Below are positions 8,189-15,131 of a stretch of DNA of 20,999 nt, piece after piece. The stretch is taken from contig JBEKYH010000023.1 in NCBI GenBank assembly GCA_049511115.1, positions 1 to 20,999 on the forward strand, written 5' to 3'. A program made the translations under genes and the position numbers. Below the pieces are notes generated by a model that did no database searches, was not told the DNA's origin, and saw nothing but the letters and a program-made list of their open reading frames with translations. How positions within the stretch are numbered: the first letter of the stretch is position 1; each line of letters starts with the position of its first letter. The stretch comes from JBEKYH01 sp049511115 (GTDB taxonomy: Bacteria; Planctomycetota; Phycisphaerae; Tepidisphaerales; Tepidisphaeraceae).

Positions 8189-8881
8189 ATGGGGTTTATG
8201 GCTCGCGAATCACAAGCCGGCTATTTCGCTGGTCCGGTTACTATTGCCGACGCAAAGGGACCGCGCGACCTGCGTAATCAAATCTGGACGGGTAAGGAGA
8301 ATTGCGAACTGCCCGCCATCGTCGAGACCCAGGCGAGATCCGTTCTACTGATCGAGAAACTCAACATCTTTAAAAGGCTGGTTGAAGACCAATTCCATAC
8401 GAAGAACGGCTGTTTTCTCGCGTGTGGAGATGGCTATCCAACCAAAGCTTGCCGGCGCCTATTGCGACAGCTTCATGAACGACTTCAGGTTCCGTTTTAT
8501 GTACTGGCGGATAATGATCCCGCCGGATACTTGTTCTTTTTCCTGATGGCGCGCGGCGCCGCGCGCGTCCAGGGCACGCAGAAAAAGGCGATGGCGATAC
8601 CCAACGCGTTCTTCTTGGGCATCCGCGCCGGCGACGCTCCGCGGCTTGGTATAGGCAAATCGGTACAGATTGGATTGTGCGATGCAGAGATTAAGCAACT
8701 CAATCGCCTGAAGGAAAGTCCGTGGCTGAGGTCAAACTTCCAATGGCAGCAAGAGATCAACGAGCTGCTGACACGCGAAAGTAAGCTGGAAGTTGAGGCC
8801 CTTTGCTCGATTTCGACGTCTTTTCTTTCTCATTCGTACCTGCCAGAGAAACTGCAGGCCGGGGGCCACCTTTCGCTGTAG
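8189..8881 (+). CDS. N-terminally truncated DNA topoisomerase VI subunit A-like protein (TOPRIM half)
   Basis: 230 aa against about 370 for a full subunit A. Residues 50-120 match the TopVIA/Spo11 TOPRIM domain: 'VLLIEKLNIFKRLVED' with acidic E56, 'CGDGYPTKACRRLLRQLHERL' corresponding to the family's 'TGKGYPD.ATRR..RRLHEEL', and 'YVLADNDPAGY' with metal-binding D108 and D110. The C-terminus 'KLEVEALCSIS...YLPEKL' also fits the family end. The N-terminal winged-helix domain with the DNA-cleaving tyrosine is absent. The frame upstream meets a TGA at 8159-8161, and the opposite-strand repeat gene starts within about 170 bp. No subunit B (GHKL ATPase) gene is nearby, although A and B are normally adjacent. 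Most likely a relic or a gene shortened by rearrangement; a TOPRIM-only working protein is possible. Start is uncertain, with no clear ribosome site. Confidence 0.75.
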   Translation: MGFMARESQAGYFAGPVTIADAKGPRDLRNQIWTGKENCELPAIVETQARSVLLIEKLNIFKRLVEDQFHTKNGCFLACGDGYPTKACRRLLRQLHERLQVPFYVLADNDPAGYLFFFLMARGAARVQGTQKKAMAIPNAFFLGIRAGDAPRLGIGKSVQIGLCDAEIKQLNRLKESPWLRSNFQWQQEINELLTRESKLEVEALCSISTSFLSHSYLPEKLQAGGHLSL

Positions 8882-8885
8882 TACC

Positions 8886-8900
8886 ACCACTTTTTGTGGT
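8886..8900. terminator. short hairpin between convergent genes, weak terminator candidate
   Basis: ACCAC-TTTTT-GTGGT forms a five-pair stem with a T loop in the 37-bp gap between the topoisomerase-like gene and the FHA gene. It is followed by TTGAAAAA, so read on the minus strand it is preceded by a T run. The stem is short and no proper U-tract follows on the plus strand. Confidence 0.2.
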
Positions 8901-8918
8901 TTGAAAAACTCAGATTGT

Positions 8919-9893
8919 CTACGGCAAGAGGGAAATCGCCGCTGGCGCCAACTGACATACAAGGACGAGATTAGGATCAAGACTGATGGCGCGCGATGCA
9001 GGTTCGATCGCCCGAACCGAAGGTGTGGCCGCGACTGGTGTCATCGACGCGTGCATTGCGGCCACCGGCCGTTGCATTTGCGCCCGCGCTCGCGCCGGAA
9101 CGGCGTCCGGCAGCCACGCCCGGAAAACCAGAACCGCGATCACCGTCACCCAGATCGCGCCGGCGGCGGCTCTACTCATTCGACGGCGAGCATCTTTGCG
9201 CCCCTTGGAATAGTCACTGCCAAATTCCACGTCTCCCGCCTGCGGCATGGCTTGCAGCGACAAATCAATCGGCGACCGCGGCCGCGCCCGGCGCATCGGT
9301 GTGCAAACCTGAACCGCGCCAGAATCCGTCGCCGCCAGCGGCTTGCGCGCCTCGGCGTATATCGAATCCCAACTGCTCGACGCCAATGCGTTTAGAAGCG
9401 AATAGACATCCTCGCGCGCATACGCCGCCGGCAGCTTGGGCAGCGGTCGCGGGCTGGGGCCGTCGATCGCCTCGCACGGCTCTCCCGGATCGAGATAGCG
9501 GTATCCGGCAAATGTCGCCGACAGGCTCTCCGTCGGATCAGCCGGACGAAGCGGGGCCGATTTCATGGGCGTCAGCCCCGCGTCGGCCAGCGATCCCCAG
9601 TGAAATTGGATTTCCAATCGCCCCAGCCGCAGAGAATCGCCGCTGCACAACGTAGCGCTGCCGACCAGCGGGTGGCCATTGAGGGTCGTCCCATTTTTGC
9701 TGTCGAGATCGACTACCTGCCAGTTTTCGTCACAATTATCGGACCCACTGGCCTCAATCCGGCAATGCTTCCGCGACAGCATGATGTCGCGCACCGCCAG
9801 ATCGCATTCCGGCGAGCGGCCGATAACCAGCGGCCGACTCAGGTCTCTCCGCTCGATCTCCTGGTCATCGAATATGGCGCGCAGGTAGGCCAC
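8919..9893 (-). CDS. FHA-domain protein with C-terminal transmembrane segment
   Basis: 324 aa, starting at GTG 9893 without an obvious ribosome site. Residues 22-97 are a forkhead-associated domain with the phosphothreonine-binding set: G25-R26-S27, S40-R-K-H43, 'DLDSKNGT' with N67-G68-T69, N72-G73, then 'L..GD.LRLG'. A long low-complexity, Pro/Ala/Arg-rich middle (100-235) has no domain I recognise. Residues about 242-261 (AAAGAIWVTVIAVLVFRAWL), preceded by a basic KGRKDARRRMSR stretch, look like a single membrane span with the FHA domain in the cytoplasm. FHA domains bind phosphothreonine on partners of Ser/Thr kinases, common in planctomycetes. No kinase lies next to it, so the partner is unknown. 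It is transcribed divergently from the sigma-factor operon. Confidence 0.85.
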   Translation of the reverse strand: MAYLRAIFDDQEIERRDLSRPLVIGRSPECDLAVRDIMLSRKHCRIEASGSDNCDENWQVVDLDSKNGTTLNGHPLVGSATLCSGDSLRLGRLEIQFHWGSLADAGLTPMKSAPLRPADPTESLSATFAGYRYLDPGEPCEAIDGPSPRPLPKLPAAYAREDVYSLLNALASSSWDSIYAEARKPLAATDSGAVQVCTPMRRARPRSPIDLSLQAMPQAGDVEFGSDYSKGRKDARRRMSRAAAGAIWVTVIAVLVFRAWLPDAVPARARAQMQRPVAAMHASMTPVAATPSVRAIEPASRAISLDPNLVLVCQLAPAAISLLP

Positions 9894-9969
9894 GGGCAGT
9901 AGAATGTCTTATCGTCGCAAGCGGCCCAGGCCCAATAGTTTTGGGCTGGTCAGGGCTGCGGCGCGGAAA

Positions 9970-10003
9970 AGGACTGAGGGCCGAGGACTGAGGACTGAGA
10001 GAC
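9970..10003 (+). repeat. 34-bp heptad-repeat element, copy 1
   Basis: Built from 7-bp units: GGACTGA, GGGCCGA, GGACTGA, GGACTGA, then GAGAC. The identical 34 bases occur again at 20878-20911. The copy sits inside the left arm of the large inverted repeat. Confidence 0.9.
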
Positions 10004-10007
10004 GGAA

Positions 10008-10044
10008 TGACAAGGTGACAAGGTGAGGGGGTGACAAGGTGACC
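10008..10044 (+). repeat. tandem TGACAAGG octamers, left arm
   Basis: Four 8-bp units (the third is TGAGGGGG) plus a partial fifth. Mirror image of the octamer run at 10126-10157. Confidence 0.85.
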
Positions 10045-10086
10045 AAATCCCTTCCTGGTGGTATCTATCCGCACAGCGAACCCTAT

Positions 10087-10109
10087 CGCGGGCAAAATTC
10101 CTGCCCGCG
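10087..10109. repeat. perfect 8-bp hairpin at the centre of the large inverted repeat
   Basis: CGCGGGCA (10087-10094) and TGCCCGCG (10102-10109) pair across a 7-base loop AAATTCC. No T-run follows, so it is not a typical terminator. Confidence 0.7.
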
Positions 10110-10125
10110 GCATGGCCTTGGGTCA

Positions 10126-10157
10126 CCTTGTCACCTTGTCACCTTGTCACCTTGTCA
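10126..10157 (-). repeat. tandem TGACAAGG octamers, right arm (reverse orientation)
   Basis: Four perfect 8-bp units CCTTGTCA on the plus strand, the complement of the left-arm run. The arm ends about 60 bp before the sigma-factor start codon. Confidence 0.9.
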
Positions 10158-10253
10158 TTCGGCCCGTCCCAGTCCTTTTCCGCGCCCTGACTGTAATAAC
10201 GGCGGTGGGCCTGACGACATACTCCCCGTCCGGACATGACTGGAGTTTGCCGA

Positions 10254-10772
10254 ATGATCGATTGGGAAGGCATGCTCAAGCGCGAGGGACCGGCCGTCTG
10301 GAAGACGGCGTGGAAGGTCCTTGGCAATCAAGCCGACGCCGACGAATGCTTCCAGGAGGCTTGTCTGGCGGCGGTGGAGTATTCCAAGACGCACGAGGTG
10401 CGCCAGTGGCGGCCATTGTTGCACCAACTGGCGACCGCGCGGGCGATTGACCGGCTACGCCAGCGCATCCGCCGCAAAAGTCGGGAAAGTCCGATTCCAC
10501 AGGAGAGCCTCGCGTCCGCCGGGGCGTCACCCCTGCAATTGGCTCAGGACTCGGAACTTGCCGTGCGGCTCCGGGCGGCCCTTAACGATTTGCCGCACAA
10601 ACAGGCCCAGGTGTTCTGCCTGTTCCATATGAGCGGCTGGAGCTATGTCGAAATCGCCGAGAATCTGAATGTTTCAACCGACCTGGTCGGCGTCTGGCTC
10701 CTGCGTGCCCGCGAACATCTTCGTAAAACGCTGTCGGGCAAAAAGGATGCGATGAGTGAGGTGGCATCATGA
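10254..10772 (+). CDS. ECF-like RNA polymerase sigma factor
   Basis: 172 aa from ATG 10254, chosen over ATG 10236 because GGAG lies eight bases before it. Region 2 spans about residues 14-75: 'VWKTAWKVLGNQADADECFQEACLAA', 'WRPLLHQLATARAIDRLRQRIRRK'. Region 4 spans about 100-160 with a helix-turn-helix, 'LNDLPHKQAQVFCLFHMSGWSYVEIAENLNVSTDLVGVWLLRARE'. There is no region 1 or 3, as in ECF factors. It directs RNA polymerase to a small set of promoters, usually held by a membrane partner until a signal arrives. Its stop overlaps the next gene's ATG by four bases (ATGA), so the two are probably translationally coupled. Upstream lies the large inverted repeat. No self-type ECF promoter motif was recognised. 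Confidence 0.9.
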   Translation: MIDWEGMLKREGPAVWKTAWKVLGNQADADECFQEACLAAVEYSKTHEVRQWRPLLHQLATARAIDRLRQRIRRKSRESPIPQESLASAGASPLQLAQDSELAVRLRAALNDLPHKQAQVFCLFHMSGWSYVEIAENLNVSTDLVGVWLLRAREHLRKTLSGKKDAMSEVAS

Positions 10773-11995
10773 GTGAGCCAACAGAAATTCAACATCACGA
10801 CGAGCCCGACACCCTGCAGCGCGCCCTGGCCGAGATCAATCGGCAGGCGGATCAGCAGGCGGTATCGGACCAGACATTAGCCAACGCGCTGGCGAAAATG
10901 CGCCAGGCCGCCGACGCCAGGGTGGGCTTCACCAGGCAAATCATCATCCGGTTTACCGACATGACCCTCACCCAAAAGATCGCCGCCGCGCTAACGCTGA
11001 CGCTGAGCGGATTGGCTGTCTGGTTCGCCTTTTCCCTGTTCGGAGGATTCGCAACCGTCACCTATTCCCAGGTAATCGACCAGATTCGCACCGCCCGCAC
11101 GATGACCTGGAATGAGACTGTCAGCGGCGGGCAAATGCCCATGCCCATGACGATGAAAACCCTCTGCAATGAAAGTCGCGTTCGGGTTGAGTATTCGCAG
11201 GGGACGACCGTCATGATTATGGATCAGAAGGCCGGCATGTCGCTGATCCTCAACGGACTGGACAAGACCGCGCAGCTCATTGAGATCAAGAAGACCGGCG
11301 CGTCCGACGCGCCTCCCAGCCCCCAGGACGACCCAGCCGCGTTTTTCCGCAATCTCGCCACGCAGCAGGGCAAGCCGATTGAGGATCGCCAGATCAACGG
11401 CATTGAAGCGAAGGGGTTCAGCACCGAGTCATTCGGGTTTCCCACCTCGCTCTATGTGGACCCCAAGACCAAAATGCCGCTACTCGTCGAGTCTACCGTC
11501 ACGATGGGGAGTCAGCGGATGAAAGTGGTCATGACGGACTTTGCCTTCGACACGCCGCTGGACGACAGCTTATTCAGCCTTGATCCTCCCCCGGGATACA
11601 CGCTGAAAGATGCCAAGCCGATGGTGGTGGTGCCGGACCTGGAGCCGAATGTCACGACAGTGCTCAGCGACTATGCGGCGGCGAGCGGCGGGACTTTTCC
11701 ACCCAGCCTGAGCGACACGGCTGATCTCAGCAAGATCTTCGCCGGCCACACGAAGAACGGCCAGTTAGACGACGCCGGCCAGAAGGACGTGACCTCCATG
11801 GGCGTCGTGTTGGCAAGCATGATGTTCCTCAAGGAGGGCACGGATTATGGCTATACGCCGCAGGGCGCCAAGCTCGGCGACGCCGACAAGATGATCTTCT
11901 GGTATCTCAACAAGGACACCAAGAAGTATCGCGCCATCTACGGCGATCTCCATGCGGCTGATATCTCCGCAGCCGATTTGCCCCTCAAGAAGTAA
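10769..11995 (+). CDS. single-pass membrane protein with LolA/RseB-like region, presumed sigma partner
   Basis: 408 aa. Residues 1-69 are cytoplasmic and helical (TLQRALAEINRQADQQAVSDQTLANALAKM) without the HxxxCxxC zinc anti-sigma motif. A membrane span lies at about 70-93 (KIAAALTLTLSGLAVWFAFSLFGG). The following ~190 residues (YSQVIDQIRTARTMTWNETV ... VVMTDFAFDTPLDDSLFSLDPPPGY) follow the pattern of LolA/RseB-like lipoprotein-binding folds, as in many planctomycete proteins paired with sigma factors. A C-terminal ~120-residue part ends with 'MIFWYLNKDTKKYRAIYGDLHAADI' and has no named domain I can give. Coupling to the sigma gene by a 4-bp overlap supports an anti-sigma or signal-sensing role; this is inference. 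Confidence 0.7.
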   Translation: MSEPTEIQHHDEPDTLQRALAEINRQADQQAVSDQTLANALAKMRQAADARVGFTRQIIIRFTDMTLTQKIAAALTLTLSGLAVWFAFSLFGGFATVTYSQVIDQIRTARTMTWNETVSGGQMPMPMTMKTLCNESRVRVEYSQGTTVMIMDQKAGMSLILNGLDKTAQLIEIKKTGASDAPPSPQDDPAAFFRNLATQQGKPIEDRQINGIEAKGFSTESFGFPTSLYVDPKTKMPLLVESTVTMGSQRMKVVMTDFAFDTPLDDSLFSLDPPPGYTLKDAKPMVVVPDLEPNVTTVLSDYAAASGGTFPPSLSDTADLSKIFAGHTKNGQLDDAGQKDVTSMGVVLASMMFLKEGTDYGYTPQGAKLGDADKMIFWYLNKDTKKYRAIYGDLHAADISAADLPLKK

Positions 11996-11998
11996 CCG

Positions 11999-13024
11999 AT
12001 GATAATCCCTCCCGTGCTGGATCAATACGAACGGCTCGCGCCACGGAGTTCGAACATTACCGACGCGGCCGTTCGCATTGATGGCCTGACCAAGACCTAC
12101 CCGTCCAAATCCGGCGGCGTCACCGCGGTTGAGGATTTGTCCCTCTCCATTTTGCCAGGCGAAATCTTCGGCTTGCTTGGCCCCAACGGCGCCGGCAAGA
12201 CGACCACCGTTCGCATTCTCTGCGGTTTGATCGCGCCGACATCTGGCGCCGTCTACATCGATGGAATTTCCGTGCGCGACGACCCGTGCGGGGCGAGGTC
12301 GCGCATAGGGCTGGTGCCCGAAGATGCCGGCGATTTTAAGAATCTCACGCTATTGGAGGAATTGGAATACCACGGCGCGATGCACGGCCTCGACTCCGCC
12401 GCGGTGCGCCAGCGCAGCGAAGGCCTCATCCGCCGTCTGGATTTGCAGGGCCGCATGAACGACCGGCTCAAGACCTTCTCGCGCGGAATGCGGCGTAAAT
12501 TTCACCTCATCCGCGCCTTGTTGCATGAGCCGCGCGTTCTGCTTCTGGATGAGCCGACCGCGGGGCTGGATCCGTCCATCGTCGAGGAAGTCTGGGACCT
12601 GCTCAAAGCCCTCACGGTCGAACATCAGGTGACGGTCATCCTGTGTTCCCATCACCTGGAGGAAGTCGAGCGGTTGTGCGGCCGCGTGGCCATTCTCAAG
12701 CGCCGCCTGCTCATCGAAGGTGCATTGTCCGAACTCTCCGGGGGAGATCGCCGCTATCGAATGGAATTAACCGGCGACGCGCAGGCAGCAGCCCAAGCCG
12801 CTGGCGAAGTTCACGGCGTGGTTCGGGCTGTCGCCGATAACGGCGCGCTTGAGTTTGAAATCGACGCCGCCGCGGAGCAGGTTGTGCCGGAAGTTGTTCG
12901 CAGCGTTGTCGCCGCCGGCGGCGGGGTACTGAGTCTAAAGCGGCAGGGGCGCGATCTGCGCAGTCTCTACCGGGGCTTCGTCGAGGGCGAGTCACCACAG
13001 AATGGGGGAGGCAGCCATGTCTGA
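11999..13024 (+). CDS. ABC transporter ATP-binding protein
   Basis: 341 aa. An ABC-type nucleotide-binding domain occupies residues 25-250: Walker A GPNGAGKTT (61-69), a Q-loop region 'IGLVPEDAGDF' with Glu where Gln is usual, a signature 'FSRGMRRK' (160-167) in place of LSGGQ, Walker B VLLLDEP (180-186) and H-loop His218 in 'CSHHLEE'. This pattern is typical of the CcmA/NatA-like branch that works with ABC-2 permeases. The ~90-residue tail is a small accessory domain. ATG 11999 follows the previous stop by three bases; the N-terminal 20 residues are unconserved-looking, so a later start is possible. It overlaps the permease by eight bases. It powers export or membrane remodelling; substrate unknown. 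Confidence 0.92.
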   Translation: MIIPPVLDQYERLAPRSSNITDAAVRIDGLTKTYPSKSGGVTAVEDLSLSILPGEIFGLLGPNGAGKTTTVRILCGLIAPTSGAVYIDGISVRDDPCGARSRIGLVPEDAGDFKNLTLLEELEYHGAMHGLDSAAVRQRSEGLIRRLDLQGRMNDRLKTFSRGMRRKFHLIRALLHEPRVLLLDEPTAGLDPSIVEEVWDLLKALTVEHQVTVILCSHHLEEVERLCGRVAILKRRLLIEGALSELSGGDRRYRMELTGDAQAAAQAAGEVHGVVRAVADNGALEFEIDAAAEQVVPEVVRSVVAAGGGVLSLKRQGRDLRSLYRGFVEGESPQNGGGSHV

Positions 13025-13850
13025 TTGGCATCTGCTGCGCGTGATGCTGCTGAAGGAAATCCGCACCACGCTGCGCGAGCGATCGCAAGTGTTGCGCATG
13101 GTGATGAGCGTTATCGTGCTGGTCCTGGTGATGGGAAACACCATGTACCAGATGTCGCACCTCTCGCGCAGGTTCCGTGCGATGCCCCACACTTCCGCTC
13201 CAGTGCATCAAGTCGAAGAACCGGCGATTCTGAACTGGGCGCCGATCCTCGGCGCGACCGGCGGCGGATTCTTCTTTTCCACCGGCTACCTCATCGCCGC
13301 GATTCTTGCCTGCTTTGTGGGCGAAAAAGAAAACCGAACTCTGGAAATTCTCCTGGCGTCGCCCTTGTCCGACCTCAAAATCTTCCTGCTGAAAGCGGCC
13401 AGCGTATTGATCCCCTCGGCCCTGCTGGGGGCCGCGATGGGGGCCGTCGGAACACTTGCGGTCAGCGTTATGCTTCCCCCATCGGCGCAGAGTTTGCCGC
13501 AGATGTTCGTGACCGGCCTGCTTCTGGGCCTGCCGGCGCTGATCCTGCTGCAAACCTGCATAGTGGGGTTGGGTGCGGCGATCTCAGTCAAAGCGGAGAC
13601 GATGAAGGGCGCCGGCCAGACGCTTGGCGTGGTGATGACGGTCATGATCTTCGGACTTGCCTACGGGCTGCCAATGTTGCTGCGATCGACGCCCGGGCTC
13701 CAGCAACCGCTCTCCGACGCCGTGGGCCAGTTCATGACATTGTCGTTCTCCGCGCAATATGGATTGCTCCTGGCGGCTCTTGCCATCGCGGCGATAATAC
13801 TCCTGGGGATTGGGCGGATGCTCTTTCGACGGGATCGGATGCTGACCTGA
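13017..13850 (+). CDS. ABC-2 type transporter permease
   Basis: 277 aa from ATG 13017, chosen because GGGGGAGG stands five bases upstream; an in-frame ATG at 13002 would add five residues. About six membrane spans: roughly 27-46, 80-101, 127-151, 163-190, 204-222 and 248-270. The cytoplasmic loop 'GEKENRTLEILLASPLSDLKIFLLKA' after the second span is the hallmark of ABC-2 (NatB/DrrB-like) permeases. It overlaps the ATPase gene by eight bases, so both subunits are made together. The four-gene order sigma factor, membrane partner, ATPase, permease suggests the transporter is under its own envelope-stress control. The gene ends 15 bp from the convergent PilZ gene with no clear terminator between. 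Confidence 0.9.
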   Translation: MSDWHLLRVMLLKEIRTTLRERSQVLRMVMSVIVLVLVMGNTMYQMSHLSRRFRAMPHTSAPVHQVEEPAILNWAPILGATGGGFFFSTGYLIAAILACFVGEKENRTLEILLASPLSDLKIFLLKAASVLIPSALLGAAMGAVGTLAVSVMLPPSAQSLPQMFVTGLLLGLPALILLQTCIVGLGAAISVKAETMKGAGQTLGVVMTVMIFGLAYGLPMLLRSTPGLQQPLSDAVGQFMTLSFSAQYGLLLAALAIAAIILLGIGRMLFRRDRMLT

Positions 13851-13865
13851 AACTGCCGCTCGGAT

Positions 13866-14156
13866 TCAGATGAATTCCGCGCCGACGTGCCAGGCCTTTT
13901 TTCCGGTTTCCCGGCAGTTCACAATGCGCAGATCACAAACCAGCGATTGATCCCCCCCGCCCATTTCATAGATATGCTGCTCGCCAACCGCAACCGGCAT
14001 GGTCGCATCAAAGCCGACCCCGTGTTTCGACATATCAATATTGGTCACCTTCTCCCGCTCCGGCGAATTATGGGGCGAGAGCCAACCCTCAATGACATGA
14101 CTGCTCCGCGGGCTTCTTCGGCGTTCCTCAGCCGGGACGGGATGAGTGGCGTTCAT
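13866..14156 (-). CDS. PilZ-domain protein, putative cyclic-di-GMP receptor
   Basis: 96 aa from ATG 14156; a TTG at 14207 would add 17 residues (MISPQIKCELKHSDIGD). It is a single PilZ domain: the RxxxR motif is R13-R-S-P-R17, the second motif is D41-M-S43-K-H-G46-VGF (family D/NxSxxG), and it ends 'WHVGAEF'. Both halves of the known cyclic-di-GMP site are present, so binding is likely. There is no output domain, so it would act by contacting a partner. It lies 78 bp downstream of sdhB on the same strand and in the same run as the pil-like genes. PilZ proteins often act on type IV pili, but this link is inference from position. Confidence 0.85.
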   Translation of the reverse strand: MNATHPVPAEERRRSPRSSHVIEGWLSPHNSPEREKVTNIDMSKHGVGFDATMPVAVGEQHIYEMGGGDQSLVCDLRIVNCRETGKKAWHVGAEFI

Positions 14157-14234
14157 GTCACCAATATCGGAGTGCTTCAATTCGCACTTAATTTGCGGCG
14201 AGATCAAAATCTGTGAAATTTGAATCCGTCAGCT

Positions 14235-15038
14235 TCAACCGGCGAAAAACTTCTTAATGGCATGCAGCGTGACCTGCCGCTGAACCGTCGAGATGCTCTC
14301 CAAAAGCGGAATCTGCTTGGGGCAGACCTCGACGCAATTGCCGGCCTTGCCGCAATCCTGAACGCCGCCTTCTTCCATCAATGCGTCCAGGCGCTCGCCC
14401 TTGAGGGCCGCCCCCACGGGATGCTCGTTGAACAGTCGCGCCTGGCTGATGACGGCGGCGCCCACGAACTTATTAGTAGGCGTATATTGCGGGCAGGCAT
14501 CCAGGCAGCAGCCGCAACTGATGCAGCGCGACAGCGGATAGCGCCGCTCCTGAATCGGCTGACTCACCGGCGGCCCGGCGCCCAGGTCGTAGCTGCCGTC
14601 AATGGGAACCCATGCCTTGACCCGCTTAAGGTCCTCAAACAGCCGCGAGCGATCCACCATCAGATCGCGCACCAGCGGGAATTTGGTCATCGGCTCCAGC
14701 GTAATGGCTTCGTCGCCGCTCTGCAGTTTATCGACCAGGCTTGAGCAGGCCTGGCGGACCTTGCCGTTGATGACCATGGTGCACGCGCCGCACACTTCCT
14801 CGAGGCAACTGGATTCATACACCGGCGGCGAAGTCTGCTTTCCATCCACCTCCGTCGGATGCGCGGCGATCCACTGGAGGCAGGAGATGATGTTCATGTT
14901 GGGCCGGCGCGGAACGTGAAACGTCTCCCAGCGCGGCGGCTTGTCAGGCGTGTCCTGGCGCTTGATGCGGATGGTCACGTGAGCCGCGCCTGGGCCCGAC
15001 GCGGGGGATTTCACAGTGGCATCGCTGGTCTGGGTCAT
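14235..15038 (-). CDS. sdhB: succinate dehydrogenase / fumarate reductase iron-sulfur subunit
   Basis: 267 aa from ATG 15038 (a TTG at 15044 is also in frame). Three Fe-S sites are visible: [2Fe-2S] ligands C78, C83, C86 and C98 in 'SSCLEEVCGACTMVINGKVRQAC'; [4Fe-4S] C172, C175, C178, C182 in 'CISCGCCLDACP'; and [3Fe-4S] C229, C235, C239 in 'CGKAGNCVEVCP'. It passes electrons from the flavin subunit to the quinone site of complex II at the membrane. The sequence resembles the Bacillus-type SdhB. The flavoprotein (sdhA) and membrane (sdhC) genes are not in this window: upstream is a pil-like gene, downstream PilZ. A promoter-like pair directly before the ATG suggests it can be transcribed on its own. 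Confidence 0.93.
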   Translation of the reverse strand: MTQTSDATVKSPASGPGAAHVTIRIKRQDTPDKPPRWETFHVPRRPNMNIISCLQWIAAHPTEVDGKQTSPPVYESSCLEEVCGACTMVINGKVRQACSSLVDKLQSGDEAITLEPMTKFPLVRDLMVDRSRLFEDLKRVKAWVPIDGSYDLGAGPPVSQPIQERRYPLSRCISCGCCLDACPQYTPTNKFVGAAVISQARLFNEHPVGAALKGERLDALMEEGGVQDCGKAGNCVEVCPKQIPLLESISTVQRQVTLHAIKKFFAG

Positions 15039-15044
15039 TCTCAA

Positions 15045-15073
15045 ACTCTATGGGGCAAGCATCGGGTTGACAA
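15045..15073 (-). promoter_or_regulatory. sigma70-like promoter candidate for sdhB, possibly leaderless
   Basis: On the minus strand TTGTCA (15068-15073) and TAGAGT (15045-15050) are separated by exactly 17 bases. The -10 ends six bases before the ATG at 15038, so transcription would begin at about the start codon. This agrees with the lack of a clear ribosome site for sdhB. Confidence 0.35.
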
Positions 15074-15080
15074 GCTTGCC
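15054..15080. repeat. inverted repeat GGCAAGC ... GCTTGCC upstream of sdhB
   Basis: Perfect 7-bp arms at 15054-15060 and 15074-15080 with a 13-base loop. The repeat overlaps the putative -35 and spacer of the sdhB promoter, so it could be an operator; it could equally end the upstream pil-like transcript, though no T-run follows. Confidence 0.4.
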
Positions 15081-15131
15081 TTCCGGTCGCGTCGGCGCTA
15101 CGCGTTGTTCATTCCTGCCGAAAACCTATCC

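Larger units (their letters stand above)
9949..10191. repeat. large imperfect inverted repeat, arms 9949-10044 and 10121-10191
   Basis: Reading the right arm backwards gives the same order as the left arm: GTCAGGG, GCGCGGAAAAGGACTG, a GGGCCGA-like stretch, then tandem TGACAAGG units. The left arm is longer because of heptad (GGACTGA) copies and a few extra bases. The ~76-bp centre holds its own hairpin. It fills most of the 360-bp spacer between the divergent FHA and sigma-factor genes. It could be a non-autonomous mobile element or an expanding hairpin repeat; no target-site duplication was evident. Confidence 0.8.

Noticed and set aside
9949..10191. CRISPR array
   Set aside because: Units are 7-8 bp without spacers and are arranged as an inverted repeat; no cas genes nearby.
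12711..13553. 280-codon minus-strand frame across the ABC genes
   Set aside because: Gln/Arg-rich with no domain; antisense shadow of two well-supported genes.
13025..13873. 282-codon frame overlapping the ABC-2 permease in another phase
   Set aside because: The permease frame has six membrane spans and the ABC-2 loop; the other frame has neither.
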